Assembly (NCBI RefSeq): GCF_017798005.1
Contig: NZ_CP072548.1
Location: 1,860,001 to 1,924,000, forward strand
DNA length: 64,000 nucleotides
Reading direction: 5' to 3'
Source of the DNA: Aggregatibacter sp. 2125159857
GTDB taxonomy: Bacteria; Pseudomonadota; Gammaproteobacteria; Enterobacterales; Pasteurellaceae
Positions 9,274-19,569 of this stretch are shown one piece after another. The notes under the pieces are model-generated. The model did no database searches. It saw only the letters and a list, made by a program, of their open reading frames with translations, and was not told the DNA's origin. A program made the position numbers and the translations under genes. The first letter of the stretch is position 1. Each line of letters opens with the position of its first letter.

Positions 9274-9352
9274 GCATTTGATGGCGCACGCTTCATAGCG
9301 TGTGCCGATAACTCGTTGATATAAAAAGGCACGCGTTAGGAAACGCGCGCCA
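9274..9352 (+). repeat. Element B right copy paired with an inverted hairpin
   Basis: The right copy of element B (9274-9322) is followed, after an A-rich spacer, by GGCACGCGTTAGGAAACGCG, then CGCCATC. This is an inverted and diverged hairpin of the same design, so the whole is a REPIN-like doublet GATGGCGC...GTGCC, spacer, GGCAC...GCGCCATC. The rest of the gap up to nagA (9353-9450) shows nothing recognisable. Confidence 0.65.
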
Positions 9353-9450
9353 TCAAAAAGAAACGTGGTGAGCTTGGCGAGTATCGAAATCGCACAGGGC
9401 GTTATTTATAAAACGCTGTCCTACCCATTAGACAACAAGCTCATACCTGA

Positions 9451-10596
9451 TTAATTCGCTTTCCACTCGCCGTTCACGACAGTACCAACGACGTGGTAAT
9501 CATTCGTAAAGACGGCAAGGTTAGCGACTTTGCCGGCTTCAACGGAACCCAAACGGTCATCGACACCGATGGCGCGTGCCGGATAAAGGTTACTCATACG
9601 AATCGCTTCGGCAAGTGGAATCTCAACATATTCCACCGCATTTTTGATGGATTCCATCATGGTGATAGAAGCACCTGCGATCGTGCCGTTACCGTCATAG
9701 CAACGTCCCTCTTTCACATAAATGGTTTTACCTACGAAGGTGAACGTTTCTAATTCAGGGCCTGCACCGGCAGCCGCGAGAGAATCAGTAACGATACAAA
9801 GTTTGTCACCTTTGATTTTTTTATCCAAACGCACATTACCGAAATTCACATGCACGCCATCCACGATAATGCCGGTGTAAACATCAGAATCCAACACGGC
9901 GCCCACCACGCCCATGGCGCGACCGGAACTGACCGGTGACATCGCATTGTGTAAGTGCGTTGCGAAAGTCGCACCTTTACGGAAAGCCGCTTTTGCCACG
10001 TCATAGGTCGCATTAGAGTGACCGACTGACACCACGATGCCACTTTTCACAAAATCAGGCGTGTAGTTGATGGTCGGGTTTTCCGCAGCAATAGTGAGTT
10101 TCGTGATCACATCGGCGTTTTCACACAAGAAATCTTTCATTTCAGGTGAAATTTCACGGATATATTCCGGACGGTGTACGCCTTTTTTCTCTACGCTCAA
10201 ATACGGCCCTTCAATATGCAAACCCAGTGCTTGGTTTTTATGCTTATTCAAATATTCACGCATAATTTTCACCGCACTTTTAATTCCCTCATCCGGCGCC
10301 GTAATAAAGGTTGGCAAGAAGCTGGTACAGCCGGATTTCAGGTTAGTCGCTTGCATGATTTCTAAGGTTTCTACACTGGTTTGGTCGTTGAACATCACGC
10401 CACCACAACCGTTTAATTGCAAGTCAATAAAACCGGCAGTGAGGTTATGTCCTTGTAAATCAAGGGTCTTAATGCCACTTTCCAATTCGCTTTGTGGAAT
10501 CACGGCTTCAATGGTTTCACCGTTAATCACCACGGCATAATCCCGTAGGATTTCGTATTTTGTGTAAATAACACAATTAATTAATGCATATTTCAT
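9451..10596 (-). CDS. nagA: N-acetylglucosamine-6-phosphate deacetylase
   Basis: This 381-residue amidohydrolase removes acetate from GlcNAc-6-P to give glucosamine-6-P, the step before NagB. Metal and catalytic positions are visible: GLHIEGPYLSVEKKGVH (metal Glu), VGHSNATYD and ATHLHNAMSP (metal His residues), and VTDSLAAAGA (catalytic Asp). The length is that of the E. coli enzyme (382). It lies downstream of nagB and ends the minus-strand nanE-nanK-siaR-nanA-nagB-nagA run, as in H. influenzae HI0140-HI0145. An ACCGCACTT uptake signal lies in the nagB-nagA gap. Confidence 0.97.
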   Translation of the reverse strand: MKYALINCVIYTKYEILRDYAVVINGETIEAVIPQSELESGIKTLDLQGHNLTAGFIDLQLNGCGGVMFNDQTSVETLEIMQATNLKSGCTSFLPTFITAPDEGIKSAVKIMREYLNKHKNQALGLHIEGPYLSVEKKGVHRPEYIREISPEMKDFLCENADVITKLTIAAENPTINYTPDFVKSGIVVSVGHSNATYDVAKAAFRKGATFATHLHNAMSPVSSGRAMGVVGAVLDSDVYTGIIVDGVHVNFGNVRLDKKIKGDKLCIVTDSLAAAGAGPELETFTFVGKTIYVKEGRCYDGNGTIAGASITMMESIKNAVEYVEIPLAEAIRMSNLYPARAIGVDDRLGSVEAGKVANLAVFTNDYHVVGTVVNGEWKAN

Positions 10597-10649
10597 TATC
10601 GTACCTTAAAAAAATAATCTAAAAATTCACCGCACTTTTGCGCTAAACA

Positions 10650-11453
10650 TTACAACACGCTGTGAATAGCGTGACTTTCCAAGTCGGTGAAATATTTCAC
10701 GGTTTTTACTTTCAGTTCTTGCAATGCCGGCTCATCACACACCAATACAAAATGGCGATGAAGTTGCAAGGCGCTCACCGTCCACATGTGGTTTACTGCT
10801 CCTTCAACAGCGGCTTGTACGGCTAACGCTTTCCCATGACCGGTGGCTAAAATCATCACTTCTTCTGCGTCTAACAAGGTGCCGACACCAATGGTTAAGG
10901 CATATTTCGGCACTTTATTGACATCATTATCAAAAAAGCGGGAATTGGCGATGATCGTATCCGGTGTTAAGGTTTTAATACGAGTACGGGAGCTCAACGA
11001 AGAAGCCGGTTCGTTGAAGGCAATATGTCCATCTACGCCAACGCCGCCCATAAATAAATGAATTTTGCCGTAGGATTTGATTTTTTCTTCGTAACGGCGA
11101 CACTCTGCATCATGATCGTCCGTATTGCCGTCTAAAATATTGATGTTTTGCGGCTGAATATCAATGTGGTTGAAAAAATTGTTGTGCATGAAGCTGTGAT
11201 AGCTTTCCGGATGTTCTTTCGGAAGCCCCACATATTCATCCATGTTAAATGTGACCACATGTTTAAAACTCACTTCACCGGCTTGGTTTAAGCGGATCAG
11301 CTCTTGGTAAGTTTTAAGTGGTGTTCCGCCGGTAGGTAAACCCAATACAAACGGGCGTTCTTCGGTGGGATTAAAACGATTGATTCTGTCAACAATATGA
11401 CGTGCTGCCCAACGGCTAACTTGTTGTTCGTTATGTAGAGGGATGAGGCGCAT
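10650..11453 (-). CDS. nagB: Glucosamine-6-phosphate deaminase
   Basis: This 267-residue enzyme converts glucosamine-6-P to fructose-6-P and ammonia, the entry of amino sugars into glycolysis. It shows the N-terminal [12 protein letters not shown] phosphate loop, [20 protein letters not shown] with the catalytic Asp, and [23 protein letters not shown] with the catalytic His. The length and motifs match the allosteric enterobacterial type, which is activated by GlcNAc-6-P. It is separated from nanA by a 147-base gap that holds a paired hairpin, so nagBA may be transcribed partly on their own. Confidence 0.97.
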   Translation of the reverse strand: MRLIPLHNEQQVSRWAARHIVDRINRFNPTEERPFVLGLPTGGTPLKTYQELIRLNQAGEVSFKHVVTFNMDEYVGLPKEHPESYHSFMHNNFFNHIDIQPQNINILDGNTDDHDAECRRYEEKIKSYGKIHLFMGGVGVDGHIAFNEPASSLSSRTRIKTLTPDTIIANSRFFDNDVNKVPKYALTIGVGTLLDAEEVMILATGHGKALAVQAAVEGAVNHMWTVSALQLHRHFVLVCDEPALQELKVKTVKYFTDLESHAIHSVL

Positions 11454-11493
11454 AATAAACTTCCTTTATTGTGACCGCGCTTTACAATCATTT

Positions 11494-11568
11494 TGTAGGA
11501 ACAGGCGTTATGCCTGTCCCATTTATGTCATAAAGAGAATTTAGGACAGGCATAAAGCCTGTCCCTAC
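11494..11568. repeat. Paired inverted hairpins (REPIN-like) between nanA and nagB
   Basis: GTAGGAACAGGCGTTATGCC, then TGTCC (11494-11518), is mirrored by GGACAGGCATAAAGCCTGTC, then CCTAC (11544-11568). Each half folds by itself (ACAGGC...GCCTGT), and the two halves also pair with each other across about 25 bases. A USS follows at 11576. It lies inside the nan operon between nanA (transcribed first) and nagB, where it could act as an RNA-stability or attenuation element. Confidence 0.7.
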
Positions 11569-11600
11569 ACCAGAAAAGTGCGGTCTCTTTTTCCATTAAA

Positions 11601-12479
11601 TTAGAGATATTTCGCTTTTAATTCTTTTGCTTTGGCTAATTGTGCTTCGGTCGCTTTTGCCGTCATGGGTTCACGACAATAGCCGGCATCCACACCTTCC
11701 AATTTCAACAATTCTTTGATGGTTAAATACAAACCATTCGCTAAGATACCTTCGATTAAATCGTTGGTCACATGTTGGATTTCACGTGCTTCAGCCAGTT
11801 TGCCTTGTTTGGTCAAGTCAAAGATTTGTCTTGCACGAACACCGTTCACGTTGAATGTACTGCCGATAGCACCATCCACACCTAAAGCCACCGCCGGCAA
11901 CATCATTTCATCGAAGCCCGCCCAAATTAAGTGGTTTGGATACGCTTTTTGTAAACGTTCTAATAAATAGAAATCACCTGCGGTGAATTTCACACCAAGC
12001 ACTTTCGGGTTTTTATAAAGTTCGCCGAATTGTTCAACGCCCATGTTGACACCGGTTAAGAACGGAATGGAGTAAACGATCATGTTATTACCGGTTTCCG
12101 CAATAATGGTGTCATAGTAGTGTTTGATTTCAGGGAAGCTGAATTTGTAGTAGAACGGTGTTACCGCAGAAAGGCAGTCATAGCCTAATTCAGTGGCATA
12201 TTTACCTAATTCCACCGCTTCGTGTAAATTCACGCTCCCCACTTGGGCGATTAACGCCACTTGGTCTTTCGCTTCATCTTTTGCAATACGGAAGATTTGT
12301 TTTTTCTCTTCGGTAGAAAGCATGAAGTTTTCACCGGTAGATCCGCCGACATACAAACCATTGACTTTCATTTTGTCGATATTGTGGCGAATAATTTGGC
12401 GTAAGCCTTTTTCATTAATAGAGCCATCTTCGTTAAATGACACTAATAACGCACTGAAAATACCTTTTAAATCACGCAT
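11601..12479 (-). CDS. nanA: N-acetylneuraminate lyase
   Basis: This 292-residue aldolase cleaves N-acetylneuraminate into N-acetylmannosamine and pyruvate. The fold and motifs are those of the DHDPS/NAL family: [11 protein letters not shown] (carboxylate-binding GxxGE), [10 protein letters not shown] (the conserved Tyr) and [15 protein letters not shown] with the Schiff-base Lys. The length equals the H. influenzae enzyme as I recall it. A good AGGAGA site precedes the ATG. It follows siaR by 13 bases in the catabolic operon. Confidence 0.97.
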   Translation of the reverse strand: MRDLKGIFSALLVSFNEDGSINEKGLRQIIRHNIDKMKVNGLYVGGSTGENFMLSTEEKKQIFRIAKDEAKDQVALIAQVGSVNLHEAVELGKYATELGYDCLSAVTPFYYKFSFPEIKHYYDTIIAETGNNMIVYSIPFLTGVNMGVEQFGELYKNPKVLGVKFTAGDFYLLERLQKAYPNHLIWAGFDEMMLPAVALGVDGAIGSTFNVNGVRARQIFDLTKQGKLAEAREIQHVTNDLIEGILANGLYLTIKELLKLEGVDAGYCREPMTAKATEAQLAKAKELKAKYL

Positions 12480-12492
12480 TGTTATCTCCTGT

Positions 12493-13365
12493 TTAGTATT
12501 TAATACGTTGTTCTAAAATCACATTAAGGGTTTTCTCTTTTGTCTTGATCGCTTTATCTTGCTCCGCTTGCACCAACAACGCATAAATTAAATCAAGAAC
12601 GAATAATTGGGCGGTTTTAGTTCCGATAGAATCTCCTTGTAACTTGCCTTGTTTATTGCCGTTGACCAACACGAAATCGGCATGTTCAGTCAAAGGCGAG
12701 CGCATACTGTGGGTCAACGCTACGGTGGTTGCACCATTCTCTTTGGCAATTTTTAACGCATGCGCGGTTTCTTGCGAATAGCCGGAATGGCTAATACCAA
12801 TGGCAACATCATTTTTTCTTAGCAATGCCACCTGCATATACATAAAGTGGTTGTTGCCGCTGGCATCCACTTGCATACCGATACGCATCAATTTGTTCTT
12901 GGCTTCTTCTGCCGTTACACCGGAAGATCCTACCCCAAAGAGAAAGACTTTATTGGCACTGCGGATCGCTTCAACCACCACTTCTAATTGGTGAAAATCT
13001 AACAAATTAATGGTTTCATCCATCACGGCATTAATTGCAGATTGCAACTTATGTGCGATTGTCTGTGAATCATCGCTTGGCAAGATTTGGGTTTCCAGCA
13101 CGGTGTCATCCCGACCTTCTTGCGTTTTTGCAAGATCAATAGAAAATGCCAGTTTAAAATCGCTAAATCCTTTAAATCCTAACGTGCGACAAAAACGCAC
13201 CAGCGTCGCTTCACCGACATCTAAACGTTCAGCAAGTTGGGCTAACGAATATTGCGTAACAACATTCGGCGATTGCGTGATGACATCGGCAATTTTTTTC
13301 TCTGTTTTAGTCAGGCTTTGATAAAGCGAGCTAATCGAATTGAGTACATTTCCATTTCTAACCAT
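12493..13365 (-). CDS. siaR: RpiR-family sialic acid regulator SiaR/NanR
   Basis: This 290-residue protein has an N-terminal RpiR helix-turn-helix domain (about residues 1-80, [30 protein letters not shown]). A SIS sugar-isomerase domain follows (about 125-265, [20 protein letters not shown] and [13 protein letters not shown]). In H. influenzae the orthologue HI0143 represses the divergent nan and siaPT operons, with glucosamine-6-P as co-effector together with CRP. The effector specificity here is inferred from that work. It sits between nanK (8-base gap) and nanA, so it is co-transcribed with the genes it controls. A palindrome that could be its operator lies at 15099-15119. Confidence 0.92.
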   Translation of the reverse strand: MVRNGNVLNSISSLYQSLTKTEKKIADVITQSPNVVTQYSLAQLAERLDVGEATLVRFCRTLGFKGFSDFKLAFSIDLAKTQEGRDDTVLETQILPSDDSQTIAHKLQSAINAVMDETINLLDFHQLEVVVEAIRSANKVFLFGVGSSGVTAEEAKNKLMRIGMQVDASGNNHFMYMQVALLRKNDVAIGISHSGYSQETAHALKIAKENGATTVALTHSMRSPLTEHADFVLVNGNKQGKLQGDSIGTKTAQLFVLDLIYALLVQAEQDKAIKTKEKTLNVILEQRIKY

Positions 13366-13373
13366 AACGATGC

Positions 13374-14255
13374 CTAATCATGCCATTGCGTCAATGCCCA
13401 TGCCGCTGCGCCGATCAGTCCGGCATCTTGCCCTAATTGTGCAGCCTCCAGCGGACAACGATAAATTTCCGGCATTTGCGCCAAATGCTGTTTCACCAAA
13501 GGCAAATAGCCTTCCGCCAACCCAACGCTACCGCCAATCACCACCTGTTGCACGTCCATACCAATCACTAAATCTGCCACTAAATTGGCAATCGCTTTTG
13601 CTGAACGAGACACAAGTGCGGTGGCTTTTTCATCCGTTTTTCTAAAACGGGCAAAGACTTCTTTTGGATCGCAAGGATCGTCCCATTGTTTGGAAACCGC
13701 TTCTATGGCGCGTCCTGAGGCAATGGCTTCGACGCAACCGATGCGACCACAGCCGCATACAGGGCCATTTGGATCCGCAAGGGTATGCCCAATATGGCCG
13801 GCAACACCATTCGGTTCGGTGAGTAATTGGTGGTTTAAAACTAACCCGCCACCTACGCCGGTAGAGACGGTAATAAAAGCAAAGTTTTGAAGGTTATTTT
13901 TATCTTGCAGTTGATATTCCGCATAAGTGGCAGCCTGCGCATCGTTCAATAAATACACGGGCTTTGATGTATGCTGAGAAATGCTTTGTTTTAAAGGGAA
14001 ATAAGCCAGTCCGCCTAAATTTTTCGGATTAAGTGCGGTCAATATTCCTTTATTGATGATGCCTGTGGAGGCAACCGCAACATAATCAAATTGCCCCGCA
14101 TAATCCGAAAGTAATTGTGCGAGCGTTTGATGCATTGCCTCCACCACATTTTCTTGTGGTGTGTGGATTTGTTGTCGTTGTGTCACTTGGTTCCCTGACA
14201 CAATGGCTGAGGCGATTTTCGTTCCACCAATATCTAAGGCTAAGCAACGCATCAT
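13374..14255 (-). CDS. nanK: N-acetylmannosamine kinase (ROK family)
   Basis: This 293-residue ROK kinase phosphorylates ManNAc to ManNAc-6-P with ATP. ATP-binding LDIGGTKIASAI is at the N-terminus. The sugar and zinc regions are GVAGHIGHT and CGCGRIGCVEAIASG, with the ROK zinc signature CxCGxxGCxE intact. It lies 14 bases after nanE, and siaR follows after 8 bases. The context assigns ManNAc rather than glucose as the substrate. The ATG directly after CCTCTTAATTATT (minus: AAGAGGGGAAACATG) has a strong ribosome site. Confidence 0.95.
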   Translation of the reverse strand: MMRCLALDIGGTKIASAIVSGNQVTQRQQIHTPQENVVEAMHQTLAQLLSDYAGQFDYVAVASTGIINKGILTALNPKNLGGLAYFPLKQSISQHTSKPVYLLNDAQAATYAEYQLQDKNNLQNFAFITVSTGVGGGLVLNHQLLTEPNGVAGHIGHTLADPNGPVCGCGRIGCVEAIASGRAIEAVSKQWDDPCDPKEVFARFRKTDEKATALVSRSAKAIANLVADLVIGMDVQQVVIGGSVGLAEGYLPLVKQHLAQMPEIYRCPLEAAQLGQDAGLIGAAAWALTQWHD

Positions 14256-14269
14256 GTTTCCCCTCTTAA

Positions 14270-14971
14270 TTATTTATTTGCAGAATTAACCGCACTTGAG
14301 AACCAGCTCACAATATGTTCTAAACGCGTTAAGGCTGAACCGACAGTCACAAAATCCGCGCCGATTTCAATGGCTTTTCTCGCCAATTCCGGCGTGTTGT
14401 AACGGCCTTCTGCCATCACTTTGCAGCCGGCGGCTTTTAAATCTTTCACTAATTGATAGTCCGGTTCATCCGGTACAGCACCACCTGTGTAGCCTGACAT
14501 GGTGCTGCCCACAATATCAAAGCCGAGTTTTTGGCAATACAGCCCTTCTTCTAAGTTGGAGCAATCCGCCATGGCAAGGCAGCCCATTTCATGAATTTTT
14601 TTGACCGCACTTTCAATGTCAACAGGACGCGGACGATGGGTACCATCCACGGCAATAATATCCGCACCGGCATGCGCTAAATCTTCAATGTCTTGTAAAA
14701 ACGGCGTGATACGCACCGGGCTATCCGGCAAATCGCGTTTTACAATACCGATAATCGGCACATTGACTGTTGGACGCGTTGCTTTCAAGTTGTCCACGCC
14801 TTCAATACGCAGTCCAGCCGCCCCACCGATAACAGAAGCCTGCGCCATCGCGGCAACGATTTCCGGCTTATCCATCGGGCCATCATCAACCGGTTGGCAG
14901 GACGCAATCAAGCCATTTTGAATTTTGGCAAAAACCGCTTGGTGGGATAATTTGTGTTGAGTGAATGACAT
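14270..14971 (-). CDS. nanE: N-acetylmannosamine-6-phosphate 2-epimerase
   Basis: This TIM-barrel epimerase of 233 residues converts ManNAc-6-P to GlcNAc-6-P. Visible family segments are [61 protein letters not shown] and [16 protein letters not shown] with VGSALTR at the end. I place the start at 14971 (MSFTQHK), preceded by GAGGAGTTTTT. The frame is open 13 codons further but without a ribosome site. It is the first gene of the catabolic operon and diverges from siaP. Confidence 0.95.
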   Translation of the reverse strand: MSFTQHKLSHQAVFAKIQNGLIASCQPVDDGPMDKPEIVAAMAQASVIGGAAGLRIEGVDNLKATRPTVNVPIIGIVKRDLPDSPVRITPFLQDIEDLAHAGADIIAVDGTHRPRPVDIESAVKKIHEMGCLAMADCSNLEEGLYCQKLGFDIVGSTMSGYTGGAVPDEPDYQLVKDLKAAGCKVMAEGRYNTPELARKAIEIGADFVTVGSALTRLEHIVSWFSSAVNSANK

Positions 14972-16204
<1,233 letters not shown>

Positions 16205-16215
16205 TACGCTTATTC

Positions 16216-16242
16216 GTGTGCCTGTTTCGGCAGGCACGCTTT
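16216..16242 (+). terminator. Intercistronic hairpin between siaP and siaT
   Basis: GTGCCTG (16218-16224), loop TTTCGG, CAGGCAC (16231-16237), then GCTTTTCTC. The T run is short and the siaT ribosome site follows within 25 bases, so this is more likely a partial terminator or a 3'-end stabiliser of siaP mRNA than a full stop. Confidence 0.6.
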
Positions 16243-16272
16243 TCTCTCCTTTATTATTCAACGGAGTTGAAT

Positions 16273-18123
16273 ATGAAAATCTTTAATAAACTCGAAGAAT
16301 GGATCGGGGGGGCGTTATTCCTCGTGATATTCTGCATTCTTGTTTTACAAATTCTGTTCAGACAAGCCTTTCATTCTCCATTAATCTGGAGTGAAGAACT
16401 TGCCAAATTGCTATTCGTTTATGTCGGTATGCTCGGCATTAGCGTTGCCGTCAGAAAACAAGAGCACGTTTATATCGACTTCTTGACTAACTTAATGCCA
16501 CCGGCAGTCAAAAAAATCACCAATACATTCGTACAAATCGTGATTTTCCTTGGGGTGATTTTCTTTATCCACTTTGGTATCAAAACCTATTTAGGGGCGA
16601 ATTTCCCAATTGATGCCTTAGGCGGTATTTCTGAAAAATGGATTTATGCTTCCTTACCCATTATTGCCGTATTAATGCTCGTTCGCTTCTTCCAAGCGCA
16701 AGCAGACAACTTCAAACAAAACAAAAGTTATTTACCGGCAACCTTCTTTATCGTAAGTGCGGTCGTTTTATTAGGCATTTTATTCCTTGCCCCTGACTGG
16801 TACAAAGCCCTACGCGTAACCGAATATGTCAAATTTGGCTCCAATGCAGTCTATGTGGCATTGCTCTTCTGGTTAGTCATCATGTTCTTGGGCGTACCGG
16901 TAGGTTGGTCATTATTTATCACTACCCTACTCTACTTCTCCATGACTCGTTGGAATGTGGTCAATGCGGCTTCTGACAAACTCACCATGAGTTTAAATAG
17001 CTTCCCGCTCCTTGCCGTGCCGTTCTATATTCTCACCGGCATTCTAATGAACACCGGCGGTATCACCGAACGTATCTTTAACTTCGCCAAAGCCTTACTG
17101 GGCCACTACACCGGCGGTATGGGACACGTTAATATCGGTGCCAGCTTGTTATTCTCCGGGATGTCCGGTTCTGCACTTGCCGATGCAGGTGGATTAGGTC
17201 AATTAGAAATCAAAGCCATGCGTGATGCAGGTTATGATGATGACATCTGCGGCGGTATCACTGCAGCCTCTTGTATCATCGGTCCATTGGTTCCGCCAAG
17301 TATTGCCATGATCATTTACGGTGTTATCGCGAACGAATCCATTGCAAAACTCTTTATTGCCGGCTTCGTACCGGGGATATTAGTTACCATCGCTCTCATG
17401 GCAATGAACTACTACGTCTCCAAAAAACGTGGCTATCCAAGAACACCAAAAGCGACCCGTGAAGAACTTTGCACGTCATTCAAAAGAGCATTCTGGGCAA
17501 TTTTAACCCCAATATTGATTATCGGCGGTATCTTCTCCGGTTTATTCAGCCCGACAGAATCTGCAGTGGTTGCAGCTGCCTATTCTGTGGTTATCGGTAA
17601 ATTCGTGTATAAAGAATTAACCTTGAAAATGCTCTTCAACAGCTGCGTGGAAGCAATGTCCATTACCGGTGTTGTTGCATTAATGATTATGACCGTCACC
17701 TTCTTTGGCGATATGATCGCCCGCGAACAAGTGGCAATGCGTATTGCCGATGTCTTCGTTGCGGTGGCGGATTCGCCTCTAATGGTACTGGTGATGATCA
17801 ATGCCTTGTTATTGTTCCTCGGTATGTTCATTGATGCGTTGGCGCTACAATTCTTAGTGTTACCAATGCTGATTCCAATCGCGATGCAATTTGGTATTGA
17901 CTTAGTATTCTTCGGCGTTATGACAACCTTGAACATGATGATCGGCATCTTAACCCCACCGATGGGAATGGCGTTATTCGTGGTCGCACGTGTGGGTAAC
18001 ATGTCCGTGTCCACCGTGACGAAAGGTGTGTTGCCGTTCTTAATCCCGATTTTCGTGACCTTGGTGTTAATCACCATCTTCCCAAGTATCATCACATTCA
18101 TTCCGAATTTGTTAATACCTTAG
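16273..18123 (+). CDS. siaT: Sialic acid TRAP transporter, fused small and large membrane subunits
   Basis: This 616-residue fusion of the DctQ-type small subunit (about residues 1-165, four helices) and the DctM-type large subunit (about 190-616) is joined by an extra helix, as in H. influenzae SiaQM (HI0147). It imports sialic acid with a Na+ gradient, using SiaP-delivered substrate. Large-subunit motifs include [21 protein letters not shown] and [16 protein letters not shown] near the first half, and the repeat [10 protein letters not shown] later. I chose the ATG at 16273 ([10 protein letters not shown]), which has GGAG upstream. The frame is open 19 codons earlier into the hairpin but without a signal. 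Confidence 0.96.
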   Translation: MKIFNKLEEWIGGALFLVIFCILVLQILFRQAFHSPLIWSEELAKLLFVYVGMLGISVAVRKQEHVYIDFLTNLMPPAVKKITNTFVQIVIFLGVIFFIHFGIKTYLGANFPIDALGGISEKWIYASLPIIAVLMLVRFFQAQADNFKQNKSYLPATFFIVSAVVLLGILFLAPDWYKALRVTEYVKFGSNAVYVALLFWLVIMFLGVPVGWSLFITTLLYFSMTRWNVVNAASDKLTMSLNSFPLLAVPFYILTGILMNTGGITERIFNFAKALLGHYTGGMGHVNIGASLLFSGMSGSALADAGGLGQLEIKAMRDAGYDDDICGGITAASCIIGPLVPPSIAMIIYGVIANESIAKLFIAGFVPGILVTIALMAMNYYVSKKRGYPRTPKATREELCTSFKRAFWAILTPILIIGGIFSGLFSPTESAVVAAAYSVVIGKFVYKELTLKMLFNSCVEAMSITGVVALMIMTVTFFGDMIAREQVAMRIADVFVAVADSPLMVLVMINALLLFLGMFIDALALQFLVLPMLIPIAMQFGIDLVFFGVMTTLNMMIGILTPPMGMALFVVARVGNMSVSTVTKGVLPFLIPIFVTLVLITIFPSIITFIPNLLIP

Positions 18124-18126
18124 GAC

Positions 18127-18175
18127 ACTAAAAGTGCGGTTGCAAAATGCAGTAAATTTGAACCGCACTTTCTTA
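18127..18175 (+). terminator. USS-pair terminator between siaT and nanM
   Basis: AAAGTGCGGTT (18131-18141) pairs with AACCGCACTTT (18161-18171), with a 19-base loop and TCTT following. The loop is long, so read-through to nanM is plausible. Confidence 0.6.
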
Positions 18176-18240
18176 CCTACACATAAAAGACCTATTCTGC
18201 CGTTGACGAATAGCCCAAATCACTCCAAACGAGGTTTATT

Positions 18241-19374
18241 ATGAGATTTCAAAAAACAACATTCGCCACCCTCTTCTTGGCGGCAACCACTTTTGCGGTA
18301 ACCGCACACGCTACCGCTTACCCTGATTTACCGGTGGGCATTAAAAGCGGTGCCGGTGCGTTAATTGGCGATACCGTTTATGTCGGCTTAGGTACAGGCG
18401 GCGATAAATTCTATGCATTAGATTTAAAAACCCCGAACGCCCAATGGAAAGAAATCGCCGCATTCCCGGGCGGTGACCGTAACCAACCGGTAGCTGCGGC
18501 TGTTGACGGCAAGTTGTATGTCTTCGGCGGATTACAAAAAAATGAAAAAGGCGAATTACAATTCGTCAACGATGCCTACAGCTATGATCCGACCGATAAC
18601 ACTTGGAGCAAATTACCCACCCGCTCACCACGTGGTTTAATCGGTTCCAGCGGCGCTTCTCACGGTGATAAAGTGTATATCGTGGGCGGTTCTAACTTGT
18701 CTATTTTCAATGGTTTCTTCCAAGACACTGTTGCGGCTGGGGAAGACAAAGCGAAAAAAGATGAAATCACCAAAGCGTATTTTGAACAACGTCCGGAAGA
18801 TTACTTCTTCACCACCGAATTGTTAAGCTATGAACCGTCGACCAATAAATGGCGCAACGAAGGTCGTGTACCCTTCTCCGGTCGTGCCGGTGCGGCATTT
18901 ACCATTCAAGGTGATGATTTAGTTGTCGTGAACGGTGAAATCAAACCGGGCTTGCGTACGGCAGAAACTCACGCCGGTACATTCACTAACAAAGGCGTGC
19001 AATGGAAAAACTTGCCTGATTTACCGGCGCCAAAAGGTCAAAGCCAAGATGGTTTAGCGGGGGCGATGGCAGGTTACAGCCACGGTCATTACTTAGTTAC
19101 CGGTGGTGCAAACTTCCCGGGGTCCGTAAAACAATTTAAAGAAGGAAAACTTCACGCTCACCAAGGCTTAAGCAAAGCATGGCATAAAGATATTTATACG
19201 TTAAACAACGGCAAATGGAACATCATTGGCGAATTGCCGGCAGGCATCGGTTACGGTGTTGCCGTGTCTTATGACAACAAAGTATTGCTCATTGGCGGTG
19301 AAACAGACGGCGGCAAAGCCTTAACCTCTGTTCAAAGCATGAGCTATGACGGCAAACAATTAAAAGTAGAATAA
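18241..19374 (+). CDS. nanM: N-acetylneuraminate epimerase (mutarotase)
   Basis: This 377-residue periplasmic kelch beta-propeller begins with a signal peptide (cut after AHA, about residue 23). Several kelch blades are visible, for example [29 protein letters not shown] and [13 protein letters not shown]. In E. coli NanM speeds the alpha-to-beta interconversion of free sialic acid so that it can be imported faster. The position after siaPT matches H. influenzae HI0148. GAGG precedes the ATG. A terminator lies just downstream. Confidence 0.95.
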   Translation: MRFQKTTFATLFLAATTFAVTAHATAYPDLPVGIKSGAGALIGDTVYVGLGTGGDKFYALDLKTPNAQWKEIAAFPGGDRNQPVAAAVDGKLYVFGGLQKNEKGELQFVNDAYSYDPTDNTWSKLPTRSPRGLIGSSGASHGDKVYIVGGSNLSIFNGFFQDTVAAGEDKAKKDEITKAYFEQRPEDYFFTTELLSYEPSTNKWRNEGRVPFSGRAGAAFTIQGDDLVVVNGEIKPGLRTAETHAGTFTNKGVQWKNLPDLPAPKGQSQDGLAGAMAGYSHGHYLVTGGANFPGSVKQFKEGKLHAHQGLSKAWHKDIYTLNNGKWNIIGELPAGIGYGVAVSYDNKVLLIGGETDGGKALTSVQSMSYDGKQLKVE

Positions 19375-19391
19375 TCTTCTTTTGGTTTCAA

Positions 19392-19432
19392 ATTAACGGA
19401 TTAAGCGTGCTTGATCCGTTATTTTGTTTTTA
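19392..19432 (+). terminator. Terminator after nanM
   Basis: AACGGAT (19394-19400) pairs with ATCCGTT (19414-19420), extended by partly paired bases, followed by ATTTTGTTTTT. Confidence 0.75.
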
Positions 19433-19569
19433 AGTTAAGCATCGTGCCAACAGATTCGTGATAGCTCTCACAAATACGAAAGTTTTCATTTGAAAAGCGA
19501 AATCCTCTCGCGCTATGCTACGCAGACCTTAAAAATTATTTTATGAATCAAAAAATTAAAGGAGTTCTT

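Noticed and set aside
9087..9281. 64-codon open frame across the repeat array
   Set aside because: It is made entirely of repeat units; the same peptide pattern arises wherever the repeat is tandem.
16216..16272. N-terminal extension of siaT
   Set aside because: The codons cover the intercistronic hairpin; MKIFNK at 16273 follows a ribosome site and matches the family start.
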